Shown: one piece after another, positions 17,709 through 24,383 of the stretch | Layout of the letters: the number at the start of each line of letters is the position of its first letter | How positions within the stretch are numbered: the stretch's first letter is position 1 | Source of the DNA: Yoonia sp. I 8.24 | GTDB lineage: Bacteria; Pseudomonadota; Alphaproteobacteria; Rhodobacterales; Rhodobacteraceae | Assembly (NCBI RefSeq): GCF_022096995.1 | Contig: NZ_JACXGQ010000001.1 | Location: forward strand, 496,001 to 560,000 | Reading direction: 5' to 3' | Length of the DNA: 64,000 nt | Notes under the pieces: generated by a model | What the model was told of the DNA's origin: nothing | The model's database searches: none | What the model saw: only the letters and a program-made list of their open reading frames with translations | Position numbers and translations under genes: made by a program

Positions 17709-17777
17709 GACCCCTCCCTGAACCACAAATATCTTCGGTATACCGTAGCCCACGCAATCCGGGACTCGCAACAATAA

Positions 17778-17793
17778 AATCAATTATTTGAAT
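17778..17793 (-). promoter_or_regulatory. SoxR/SqrR-type operator C (soxX)
   Basis: AATCAATTATTTGAAT matches ATTC-N8-GAAT with one change and is followed by GTTTA. It sits in the soxW-soxX gap, 70 bases before soxX. In Paracoccus pantotrophus, SoxR is known to bind the soxW-soxX intergenic region. Confidence 0.65.
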
Positions 17794-17814
17794 GTTTATA
17801 TTTACGCATTGATT

Positions 17815-18384
17815 TCACTCAATAATTCCCTGCTCTTGAATGATCCGCGCGTGATAGCGCTGAAAACTCTCGTCGCCTAGGTAACCTTCATCGGCAATCC
17901 AGGTGAGCAGGTTCAAAGTCGTCCAGCGCCCAAAAGCCCCCGGCATAATAGCCACCGCTGCTTCGGTTGCCGTTGCCTCCTCTGGGACTTCTGTCGGGAA
18001 GAACATCATGGTTGGCGTAAATAGCGCATTCCACCTCTGGACCATCTCTTTTTCAGGCAAGGTCGTGCCGTCAAAGTCGGTCACCTCAACGTCACCGAAC
18101 ATGTTGATCTGAACAACAAAATACATGTCATTCAGGGCGGCGGTGATTTCAGGTGTCGGGAATACCTCCTCGTGCATTCTTGTGCAGTAGATGCATCCGC
18201 GCTGCTCAATGATCACCAACAACCGCTTCCCTTCAGCGTTTGCCTCTTCAAGATCTTCACGCAAGTCCTTGAAGGTTTCGCGCATCCAATCGGCCTTGTG
18301 CAGCCCGTCATCTCCGAGCGTGGCAGCAAAGAGCGGAGCAGCAATAACGAGCGCTGCAAGAATCAGTGTTCTGCGAAAAATCAT
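17815..18384 (-). CDS. soxW: SoxW, periplasmic thioredoxin
   Basis: A 189-residue thioredoxin-fold protein with a signal peptide (cleavage about residue 21) and the active site GCIYC (C64, C67). The cis-Pro region is FTPTMMFFP (about 128-136). In Paracoccus, SoxW takes electrons from the membrane protein SoxV in the branch that keeps Sox proteins active. It lies 11 bases after soxV, in the same unit. Confidence 0.9.
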   Translation of the reverse strand: MIFRRTLILAALVIAAPLFAATLGDDGLHKADWMRETFKDLREDLEEANAEGKRLLVIIEQRGCIYCTRMHEEVFPTPEITAALNDMYFVVQINMFGDVEVTDFDGTTLPEKEMVQRWNALFTPTMMFFPTEVPEEATATEAAVAIMPGAFGRWTTLNLLTWIADEGYLGDESFQRYHARIIQEQGIIE

Positions 18385-18395
18385 GGGGGCGTCTC

Positions 18396-19133
18396 CTATC
18401 CAAAGTTTCCAAATACGGGCATGACTTCAATCATCCATTGGGCGATGTAATTGACAGAGTTGGTTGCGATCAGCACGGCGAACAAAATCAACATGGCGCC
18501 CATGACGCGTTCTACGTGCTTCAGGTATTGGCGGTTGCGCTGCAACCACCCCAAAAATGGGCGCGCGAAAAGTGCGGCGATCACAAAAGGTGCGGTCATT
18601 GACAGTCCGTAGACAAGCAGCAGCAAACCACCTTGCCAGATGTCACCCATGCCGCTGGCGACCATGAGAATCGCAGCAAGGGCTGGACCGACGCAAGGCG
18701 TCCACCCAAAGCCAAAGGCAAGTCCCATCAGATAAGCCCCAAGAACAGTCGAAGCTCCTGCCGTGCTTTCGAATTTAGCCTCACGGTAAAGCAACGGCAC
18801 TTTAACGACGCCTAAGAAATGCAAACCAAACAAAAGCAAGACGGCTGCCGCGACATAGCGCAGGGTATCGCGCCATGCCCCAAAGGTCTGGCCGATCGCA
18901 GTCGCGCCCATACCCAGCAACACAAAGATAGTTGTCACCCCCAATGCAAAAAACACGGCCGAAACGACAAGGCGTCTTTGCACGGCGCTGCTAATTGCTG
19001 TGTCAGCGCGCAGTTCGTTCATTGATAGGCCAGCCATATAGCACAGGTAGAACGGCACCATTGGTAGGACGCAGGGCGTGAAAAACGACAACAAGCCGGC
19101 AATCGCCGCCCCTAGATAACTAATATCAAGCAT
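18396..19133 (-). CDS. soxV: SoxV, CcdA-type thiol-disulfide transporter
   Basis: A 245-residue membrane protein of the CcdA/DsbD-beta family with six to seven helices. It moves reductant from cytoplasmic thioredoxin across the membrane to SoxW and SoxS. The two redox cysteines are in SFFTPCVLPMVPFYLCY (C21 region) and GFGWTPCVGPALA (about residue 137). The gene is divergent from soxS; operator D lies in between. Confidence 0.92.
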   Translation of the reverse strand: MLDISYLGAAIAGLLSFFTPCVLPMVPFYLCYMAGLSMNELRADTAISSAVQRRLVVSAVFFALGVTTIFVLLGMGATAIGQTFGAWRDTLRYVAAAVLLLFGLHFLGVVKVPLLYREAKFESTAGASTVLGAYLMGLAFGFGWTPCVGPALAAILMVASGMGDIWQGGLLLLVYGLSMTAPFVIAALFARPFLGWLQRNRQYLKHVERVMGAMLILFAVLIATNSVNYIAQWMIEVMPVFGNFG

Positions 19134-19167
19134 TAACCTACCTCCCTTGATCGCGACCTCAATTCAT

Positions 19168-19183
19168 ATTAAGTTTATTGAAT
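19168..19183. promoter_or_regulatory. SoxR/SqrR-type operator D (soxV/soxS)
   Basis: ATTAAGTTTATTGAAT has one change from ATTC-N8-GAAT and is followed by GTTTA. It lies in the divergent soxV-soxS gap, 35 bases from soxV, and its last bases run into the soxS start codon. The soxS-soxV gap is a proven SoxR target in Paracoccus pantotrophus. Confidence 0.65.
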
Positions 19184-19562
19184 GTTTAATCGTTTGACTA
19201 CAGCTTTGTTTTCGTTTGCGCTGGCAATGCCACTGGCAGCGGCGCTTTTTGCCGGCCCTGCTTGTGCACAAGCAACCCTTGTGATGGCCGAGGAACCCGG
19301 ATGTATGTGGTGCGCGCGCTGGCACAATGAAATTGGCCCGATCTACCCAAAGACCTCTGAAGGGCAAGCAGCCCCGTTACGTCGTATCAACATTCTGGAG
19401 GCGACACCCGACGACATCACACTTGAGCGCCGCGTGAATTTCACGCCGACATTCATCTTGCTTGTTGATGGCGTTGAACAAAGCAGAATCGAAGGTTACC
19501 CCGAAGAGGACTTCTTTTGGGGTCTGCTCGGCATGATGCTCGAAAAAGAAGGGCTCATTTGA
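19182..19562 (+). CDS. soxS: SoxS, periplasmic thioredoxin-like reductase of SoxY
   Basis: A 126-residue thioredoxin-like protein with signal peptide (cleavage after CAQ at 30) and active site GCMWCARWH (C41, C44), with cis-Pro in FTPTFILLVDG. It reactivates SoxYZ in Paracoccus. No ribosome site precedes the ATG, and that ATG overlaps operator D, so the message may be leaderless or very short-leadered. The signal peptide supports this start. soxR follows in the same direction. Confidence 0.88.
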   Translation: MFNRLTTALFSFALAMPLAAALFAGPACAQATLVMAEEPGCMWCARWHNEIGPIYPKTSEGQAAPLRRINILEATPDDITLERRVNFTPTFILLVDGVEQSRIEGYPEEDFFWGLLGMMLEKEGLI

Positions 19563-19713
19563 GTTAAAAATCAGCAAATCGTAAAAAAAACGACCGTTTT
19601 CGGCAAGGAAAAGCCCAAAACCTATGGGGTTGCACGGTGTTGGCTTTGATCCTAATTGCAATGCGATAAACAGAAAGCAACACTTCTTGCGACCAATAAG
19701 GCTAGATCAGCTT

Positions 19714-20049
19714 ATGACACTTCCAGTTTTCGACGACATGCTTGACGATGAACATCTTGATCGGATGATGGATAATGCGACGGTTGCAACGAACTACCTA
19801 AAGGCAATCAGCCACGAAGGCCGATTGATGATCTTGTGCCATCTGGTCAATGGCGAAAAATCTGTGACCGAGCTAGAGACGCTTTTGTCGGCCCGGCAAG
19901 CCGCCGTATCCCAGCAACTTGGCCGATTAAGGCTTGAAGGGCTCGTGCGCCCAAGGCGCGAAGGCAAGACAATTTATTATAGCTTGAATGATGACCGGTC
20001 TCGGAAAATAATCGGACTGGTGTACGAGTTGTTCTGCAACACGGACTGA
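19714..20049 (+). CDS. soxR: SoxR, ArsR-family persulfide-responsive repressor
   Basis: A 111-residue winged-helix repressor of the SoxR/BigR/SqrR branch. The recognition region is LLSARQAAVSQQLGRLRLEGLV (split around residues 58-79). Two cysteines, C42 (MILCHLV) and C108 (LFCNTD), are 66 residues apart, exactly as C41 and C107 of SqrR. That pair forms an intramolecular tetrasulfide with persulfides and then releases DNA. The start at 19714 is chosen from family length; the frame is open upstream to 19624, and the ribosome site is weak. It probably controls all four ATTC-N8-GAAT sites. Confidence 0.9.
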   Translation: MTLPVFDDMLDDEHLDRMMDNATVATNYLKAISHEGRLMILCHLVNGEKSVTELETLLSARQAAVSQQLGRLRLEGLVRPRREGKTIYYSLNDDRSRKIIGLVYELFCNTD

Positions 20050-20053
20050 TCGA

Positions 20054-20118
20054 CAACGCGAGGAGGCGTCGCCGGTCAACATGAATTAGCAACGCGAGGA
20101 GGTGTTGCTAACCAACAT
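20054..20118 (+). repeat. Imperfect 29-bp direct repeat between soxR and soxT
   Basis: Copies at 20054-20082 and 20090-20118 share CAACGCGAGGAGG at the left end and CAACAT at the right end, with 23 of 29 positions equal. Each copy holds a strong ribosome site. The first ends in an ATG followed by AAT TAG, that is, a two-codon frame. It may shape translation of the downstream soxT. Confidence 0.6.
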
Positions 20119-20131
20119 AGGGGGGACACCG

Positions 20132-21196
20132 ATGCTTGACGTATTGAGCGAGGCAAATATTGCCGCGTTAGTTGGTCTATTTGGTGGCGTATTACTTGGT
20201 CTTGCTGCGCGACTTGGTCGGTTCTGCACTTTGGGGGCAATTGAAGATTACCTCTACGGTGATAACGATCTACGCATGCGGATGTGGGTCCTCGCAATTG
20301 GGACTGCCGTGATCGGTAGTTTTACCCTCGTTGGGTTTGGCTTGTTTAACCCGGCGCATTCTTTCTACCTTTCGCAACAATGGATCCCCTTGGCGAGCAT
20401 CGTGGGCGGTGGTCTTTTTGGATATGGGATGGCGATGGCCGGCAACTGCGGCTATGGTGCACTCGCCCGGCTGGGCGGCGGCGATCTAAGATCCTTTGTG
20501 ATCGTTCTTGTCATGGGCATCAGCGCCTATGCGACCATGTCTGGTCCGCTTTCTTGGGCACGGGTCGCGGTGTTCCCCACGGTACAAAGTGACCAGGCGC
20601 TACCTGGCATCGCACATGCACTGGGCAACGCTACAGGCATATCTGTTGCGCTCATCGGGATCGTGATCGGTCTTGTAATCGTTGGAACTGCCCTTTCGGG
20701 CCGCAACCTGCGCAGCAGCACATCTTCTGTCTTTTGGGCCGTTGCTGTGGGTGTCTCAATCATCAGCGCATGGGTTGGAATGAACTATCTACACGAAACG
20801 GGATTTGATGGGGTGCCAGTTGAATCGCACACATTCTCAGCGCCCGTCGGCGAAATCATCCTCTACGGCATGACCGCTTCGGGGCAGACGTTGTCCTTTG
20901 GTATCGGGTCTGTCGCCGGGGTCTGGGTCGGCGCGTTCTTGGGTAGCCTAATAAAAGGCCATTTCCGCTGGGAAGCCTGCGAAGATCCCAGAGAATTGCG
21001 GCGGCAAATCCTAGGGGCCGGATTAATGGGGGTCGGCGCGGTCATCGCTGTTGGCTGCAGCATTGGACAAGGGCTCTCCGCGTTTTCGGTTCTGGCATTC
21101 AGCGCGCCCATCACCTTCGCCGCCATTTTTGCAGGCGCAGCCCTTGGACTGCGACAGTTGATTGTAGGATTTAGGCCGCAAGCAATTGACCAGTGA
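20132..21196 (+). CDS. soxT: SoxT-type YeeE/YedE transporter
   Basis: A 354-residue YeeE/YedE membrane protein, second of its type in the locus and coded after soxR as soxT is in other Rhodobacteraceae. The expected cysteines are in LGRFCTLGA (about residue 31), AGNCGYGALARLGGG (about 101) and VGCSIGQGLSAFS near the end. The likely cargo is thiosulfate or sulfite-type sulfur, perhaps feeding the signal read by SoxR. The ATG at 20132 has GGGGGA six bases upstream; a GTG at 20102 sits on top of the preceding ribosome-like AGGAGG. Confidence 0.85.
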   Translation: MLDVLSEANIAALVGLFGGVLLGLAARLGRFCTLGAIEDYLYGDNDLRMRMWVLAIGTAVIGSFTLVGFGLFNPAHSFYLSQQWIPLASIVGGGLFGYGMAMAGNCGYGALARLGGGDLRSFVIVLVMGISAYATMSGPLSWARVAVFPTVQSDQALPGIAHALGNATGISVALIGIVIGLVIVGTALSGRNLRSSTSSVFWAVAVGVSIISAWVGMNYLHETGFDGVPVESHTFSAPVGEIILYGMTASGQTLSFGIGSVAGVWVGAFLGSLIKGHFRWEACEDPRELRRQILGAGLMGVGAVIAVGCSIGQGLSAFSVLAFSAPITFAAIFAGAALGLRQLIVGFRPQAIDQ

Positions 21197-21197
21197 G

Positions 21198-21235
21198 TTC
21201 CTTCAGCGGTCGAGAACCTTCGACCGCTGAAGGAA
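21198..21235 (+). terminator. Long perfect hairpin after soxT
   Basis: A perfect 16-bp stem (arms starting TTCCTTCAGCGG and ending CCGCTGAAGGAA) encloses the six-base loop GAACCT, starting just after the soxT stop. No T run follows on either strand, so it is a terminator-like or RNA-stabilising hairpin rather than a classic intrinsic terminator. Confidence 0.6.
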
Positions 21236-21317
21236 TGCCTGCGTCTAGGACATTCTTCGCAGCAATGGCCCCGAACAGAGGTAGTTATGCTCCATCGCAG
21301 AGGCAGGCGCTTAGAGC

Positions 21318-21659
21318 CTAGGTGAATTTCCATGGGCCGGGGTCTTCAGTCAGCCGCATCCATACCTGTTTAAGAGCGTCACTTAACCCCTCGTGCCAAG
21401 AGTTAGCGACCTTATTGCCCTTTTCGACGTAAAAGACATGCCAAACATTTTCTTCACGTAGCACACACTCGCAGTCTTCAAGTTGATACGTTGGCAGCCT
21501 TTCAGCGAAACTTTTATCGTCACCAATAAAACAACGTTCTACCTGCACTCCTTGCTCCGAACAAATACGCAAAAAGTTTTCAATGATACGTGCATCACGT
21601 TCCGAAATATTATTTACTTTTATCAATACATTACAGGAATCATTAGTAGTCACTCCCAT
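21318..21659 (-). CDS. Hypothetical protein, immunity-like size
   Basis: A 113-residue soluble acidic protein that I do not recognise. It has no signal peptide or membrane helix. It contains five cysteines (two as CEC near residue 65) and ends WKFT. AT-rich codon use sets it apart from the sox genes. The ribosome site is unclear. Small, acidic, orphan genes in such spots are often immunity proteins of polymorphic toxins, but this is only a guess from size and context. Confidence 0.55.
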   Translation of the reverse strand: MGVTTNDSCNVLIKVNNISERDARIIENFLRICSEQGVQVERCFIGDDKSFAERLPTYQLEDCECVLREENVWHVFYVEKGNKVANSWHEGLSDALKQVWMRLTEDPGPWKFT

Positions 21660-21703
21660 CCTTCTACATTGTTTGCCATGTCTTCAAATTTTTGATTAAA
21701 TCT

Positions 21704-21817
21704 CTATTGAAGTCCCCCATCAGGCTGACCATCGGCGACCAGTGAGGGCGTGACCGTCGCGCTGCCATAATTGCGTATTTCGATCGGACTGACATGGAAC
21801 GTTTCAACCTCTTCCAC
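21704..21817 (-). pseudogene. Possible 3' scrap of a larger gene
   Basis: A 37-codon reverse frame starting GTG-GAA-GAG and ending GGLQ-stop has coding-like composition (VSPIEIRNYG, then VTPSLVADGQ), but it has an in-frame TAG two codons upstream and no ribosome site. It reads like the C-terminal end of a longer protein left between the two hypothetical genes. Weak evidence. Confidence 0.3.
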
Positions 21818-21870
21818 CTTAGGCTACAATTTTGCTTACCGCTATCTGCAACAAACTCAATATGGCCGTT

Positions 21871-22452
21871 TCACTCTCCAGATCGAAATATAGGTCTTAC
21901 GAGTTCATAAAAGCCCTCCCAGCTATCAGGCTCTTTATTTAGATGGACATATGAAACATACTCATCGCCCGTCAGAGAACGCGCCCACTCCAAGAACACC
22001 GTCCAATAATCTTCGCCGGGGCCCATTCTCCAGCCAATACTCCCGAAAGGAATATGAGGCATTTCCTCCCAAGGTGGACGAAGGGGATACTCGTATTGTT
22101 GAGCCCGTTCATAGAGCCATTCGTTCATGCCTTCCGCAATATCCGAAGGCAATTCCTCAGATCTATGCCGACCGCTATTTGTAAACTCAATAAATCGGTC
22201 AATTGCATTCTTTTCTTGTTCCAATACTATGTCCTCTAACGCGATTACCTCAGTTGGCAAAATGAGCAGTGTCGACCAAAATACCTTAACAAATTTCGTT
22301 GCCCGGCACCCTTTGGGTAGGAATTCAAAATACCCTGTGGCAGGAGCAACAGACAACCGGAAAATACGATCTATGGTTGAATATGGAAATCGATAGGTCC
22401 AAGCTGCCTCCTCAACACGCCTCGATGTCGAAATGTAACGACAAGGCTTCAC
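21871..22452 (-). CDS. Hypothetical protein
   Basis: A 193-residue protein from a GTG start with AAGG eight bases upstream. The N-terminal half is basic and partly hydrophobic (FVKVFWSTLLILPTEVIAL, about residues 53-71). The C-terminal half is acidic and tryptophan-rich, with the stretch PFGSIGWRMGPGEDYWTVFLEWA (split around residues 135-157). I do not recognise the family. It sits with the preceding unknown gene in a short AT-rich island; a start further in is possible, as the second half alone looks like a compact domain. Confidence 0.55.
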   Translation of the reverse strand: MKPCRYISTSRRVEEAAWTYRFPYSTIDRIFRLSVAPATGYFEFLPKGCRATKFVKVFWSTLLILPTEVIALEDIVLEQEKNAIDRFIEFTNSGRHRSEELPSDIAEGMNEWLYERAQQYEYPLRPPWEEMPHIPFGSIGWRMGPGEDYWTVFLEWARSLTGDEYVSYVHLNKEPDSWEGFYELVRPIFRSGE

Positions 22453-22610
22453 GCCTATTGCCTTAAAACAACCAACACATTCCGCCAGACGATCTATTGA
22501 AGTATTTTAGCGCTTGCGGCCCCTTTGCAATTCGGGGCAACGTCGCGCGACGCGCAGATCAATGCGCCCCTCTCAGATTTCGTAGCCTACTTTTTCAATT
22601 GAGACAGATC

Positions 22611-23978
22611 ATGCCAGTCCAAAACATCACTGAACCTGCGCGCCAAACGCCGGTGATCCATGAAACAGATGTGCTTGTTGTTGGCTCTGGCCCCGGTGGG
22701 TTGGCGGCGGCATTGGCGGCTGCGCGCTGTGGTGTCTCGGTCACCCTGTTGGAACGTTTCGGGTGTTTTGGCGGAAATATCACCGTGGTTGGGGTTGAGG
22801 GCTTTGCTTGGTACCGCCACGAAGCCACCATAGAGGCCGGCGGGATCGGCTGGGAATTCGAACAACGCGCCAAGCAGATGGGCGCGGCCGTCCCAGAGAG
22901 CCAATCGCTCAGCTATGAGCTCGACAGTGAGGGGTTCAAACTTGTGGCCGATGCATTGGTCCAAGAAGCGGGTATTCACCCCATGCTGCACCGCCAATTT
23001 GTCGCGCCAATTATGGAAGGCGATACAATCACGGGCGTGATCGTCGAATCCAAATCCGGCCGCGAAGCGATTTTGGCAAAACGTGTGATCGATGCGACTG
23101 GCGACGCCGACATTGCCCATCGCGCAGGTGCCCCGACAAAGAAAACACCAGTTGAAGATATGCAAGCCGCCAGTGTCATGTTTCACCTTGCCGGTGTCGA
23201 CAAAACCGCTTTTTTGTCTGGCGTCTACCGCGACCCGCAAACCTATAAGGATTGGTCCACTGGCGAATGGGTTGTTGAGACGGACGGGAAGGAAGACGAT
23301 ATGTTTTCGCCGTTCCTTGGCAAACCCTTTGCGCGCGCGATCGAAGACGGGGTTATCCCTGCGCACCTAAATACAATCGGCGGCACTTGGGGCGCGCTAC
23401 ATGATAGCGGTGAGCTAACCTATATGAATTTGGTCCATTTAGCGGGGTGCGATGGCACGGATCCTGACAGCATGACCCAATTTGAAATCGAAGGCCGCCG
23501 TCAGGCAATGCATGCAATTGACGCGCTTAAAAAATATACGGCTGGCTGCGCCGATGCGCGGCTGCGCAATTTTGGCATGTCCATCGGCATTCGAGATACG
23601 CGCAAGCTTGATGCCCAGTATAATATGACCGAAACGGACGTCCGCCATGAGGCGCGTTTTGACGACACGATTGGGATCTATCCTGAATTTATTGACGGCT
23701 ATGGCGTGCTAATTATCCCAACAACAGGCCGGTATATGCATATCCCCTACCGTGCGCTGTTGCCGAAGTCGGTCAAGAATCTGATTGTGGCCGGGCGCGC
23801 GATTGGTGGTGATCGGATCGCCCATGCGGCAACGCGCAATATGGCGTGCTGTGCCGTTGTCGGCCAAGGCGCAGGCGTCGCCGCCGCATTATCTGTGCAA
23901 AGCAATTGCGGGTTTGAGGCGGTCGACATTGCACAGGTGCAAACCACCCTCGAACAGCAAGGTGTTAGGATCAGATAG
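22611..23978 (+). CDS. FAD-dependent oxidoreductase (PF12831-like)
   Basis: A 455-residue flavoprotein. The Rossmann FAD site is TDVLVVGSGPGGLAAALAAA (about 19-38), followed by FGCFGGNITVVGVEG, typical of the FAD_oxidored family. VIDATGDADIAHRAGAP (about 159-175) is the second FAD strand and IVAGRAIGGDRIAHAATR the C-terminal one. No signal peptide and no Fe-S cysteines. The substrate is unknown. The ATG at 22611 is chosen because conservation begins just after it; the frame is open back to 22497. It is a single gene, convergent with the SQR block. Confidence 0.8.
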   Translation: MPVQNITEPARQTPVIHETDVLVVGSGPGGLAAALAAARCGVSVTLLERFGCFGGNITVVGVEGFAWYRHEATIEAGGIGWEFEQRAKQMGAAVPESQSLSYELDSEGFKLVADALVQEAGIHPMLHRQFVAPIMEGDTITGVIVESKSGREAILAKRVIDATGDADIAHRAGAPTKKTPVEDMQAASVMFHLAGVDKTAFLSGVYRDPQTYKDWSTGEWVVETDGKEDDMFSPFLGKPFARAIEDGVIPAHLNTIGGTWGALHDSGELTYMNLVHLAGCDGTDPDSMTQFEIEGRRQAMHAIDALKKYTAGCADARLRNFGMSIGIRDTRKLDAQYNMTETDVRHEARFDDTIGIYPEFIDGYGVLIIPTTGRYMHIPYRALLPKSVKNLIVAGRAIGGDRIAHAATRNMACCAVVGQGAGVAAALSVQSNCGFEAVDIAQVQTTLEQQGVRIR

Positions 23979-24008
23979 CCGGGTCATCTCGCGACACCCG
24001 CCTATCTG
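23972..24008. terminator. Hairpin between convergent genes
   Basis: Arms CAGATAG-C-CGGGT and ACCCG-C-CTATCTG pair over 12 bases with one C-C mismatch around an 11-base loop. It overlaps the stop of the FAD oxidoreductase and precedes the end of the convergent reverse gene, a usual place for a two-way terminator, though no T run follows. Confidence 0.5.
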
Positions 24009-24018
24009 TAGCAACCAC

Positions 24019-24369
24019 TTATTCCGATTTTCCACGCAGCAAAGACTGCGCGGTATAGACAAGAATGGCCATGCCAATGGCGCCAACTACTGCAATTCCC
24101 AGCACAACAATCAGATCGACGGGTCCACCGATATCGCGCAATTGCGAGTGGGTCATGACCTGCACAAACACCACCGCGGCCACCGCCCCAATGGGCATGG
24201 AAAGCTGTGCCAACAGAAATTTACGCATCGACACAGATCTGTCACGCACCAACACATAGAGATAGGCAACCGTCACCAAAACAGCGGCAACGACCATAAG
24301 CCAGAACAGCACACCACCAAAGATTTCCTCAAAGACTGCGATCAAAGTTCCAAAAGTTAATTGTTCCAT
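24019..24369 (-). CDS. Small membrane protein (DUF5368-like)
   Basis: A 116-residue protein with three predicted membrane helices (about 15-40, 55-75 and 83-108). It resembles the DUF5368 proteins found near sulfide-oxidising genes in Rhodobacteraceae; that name is from memory and moderately sure. It lies 14 bases after the SQR gene and is the last gene of the block. It could anchor the periplasmic SQR or link it to the quinone pool, which is inference from position. Confidence 0.65.
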   Translation of the reverse strand: MEQLTFGTLIAVFEEIFGGVLFWLMVVAAVLVTVAYLYVLVRDRSVSMRKFLLAQLSMPIGAVAAVVFVQVMTHSQLRDIGGPVDLIVVLGIAVVGAIGMAILVYTAQSLLRGKSE

Positions 24370-24383
24370 ATCTTGCCTCCTCC

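Noticed and set aside
22587..23366. A 259-codon reverse frame opposite the FAD oxidoreductase
   Set aside because: The forward frame has intact FAD motifs; the reverse one has none.
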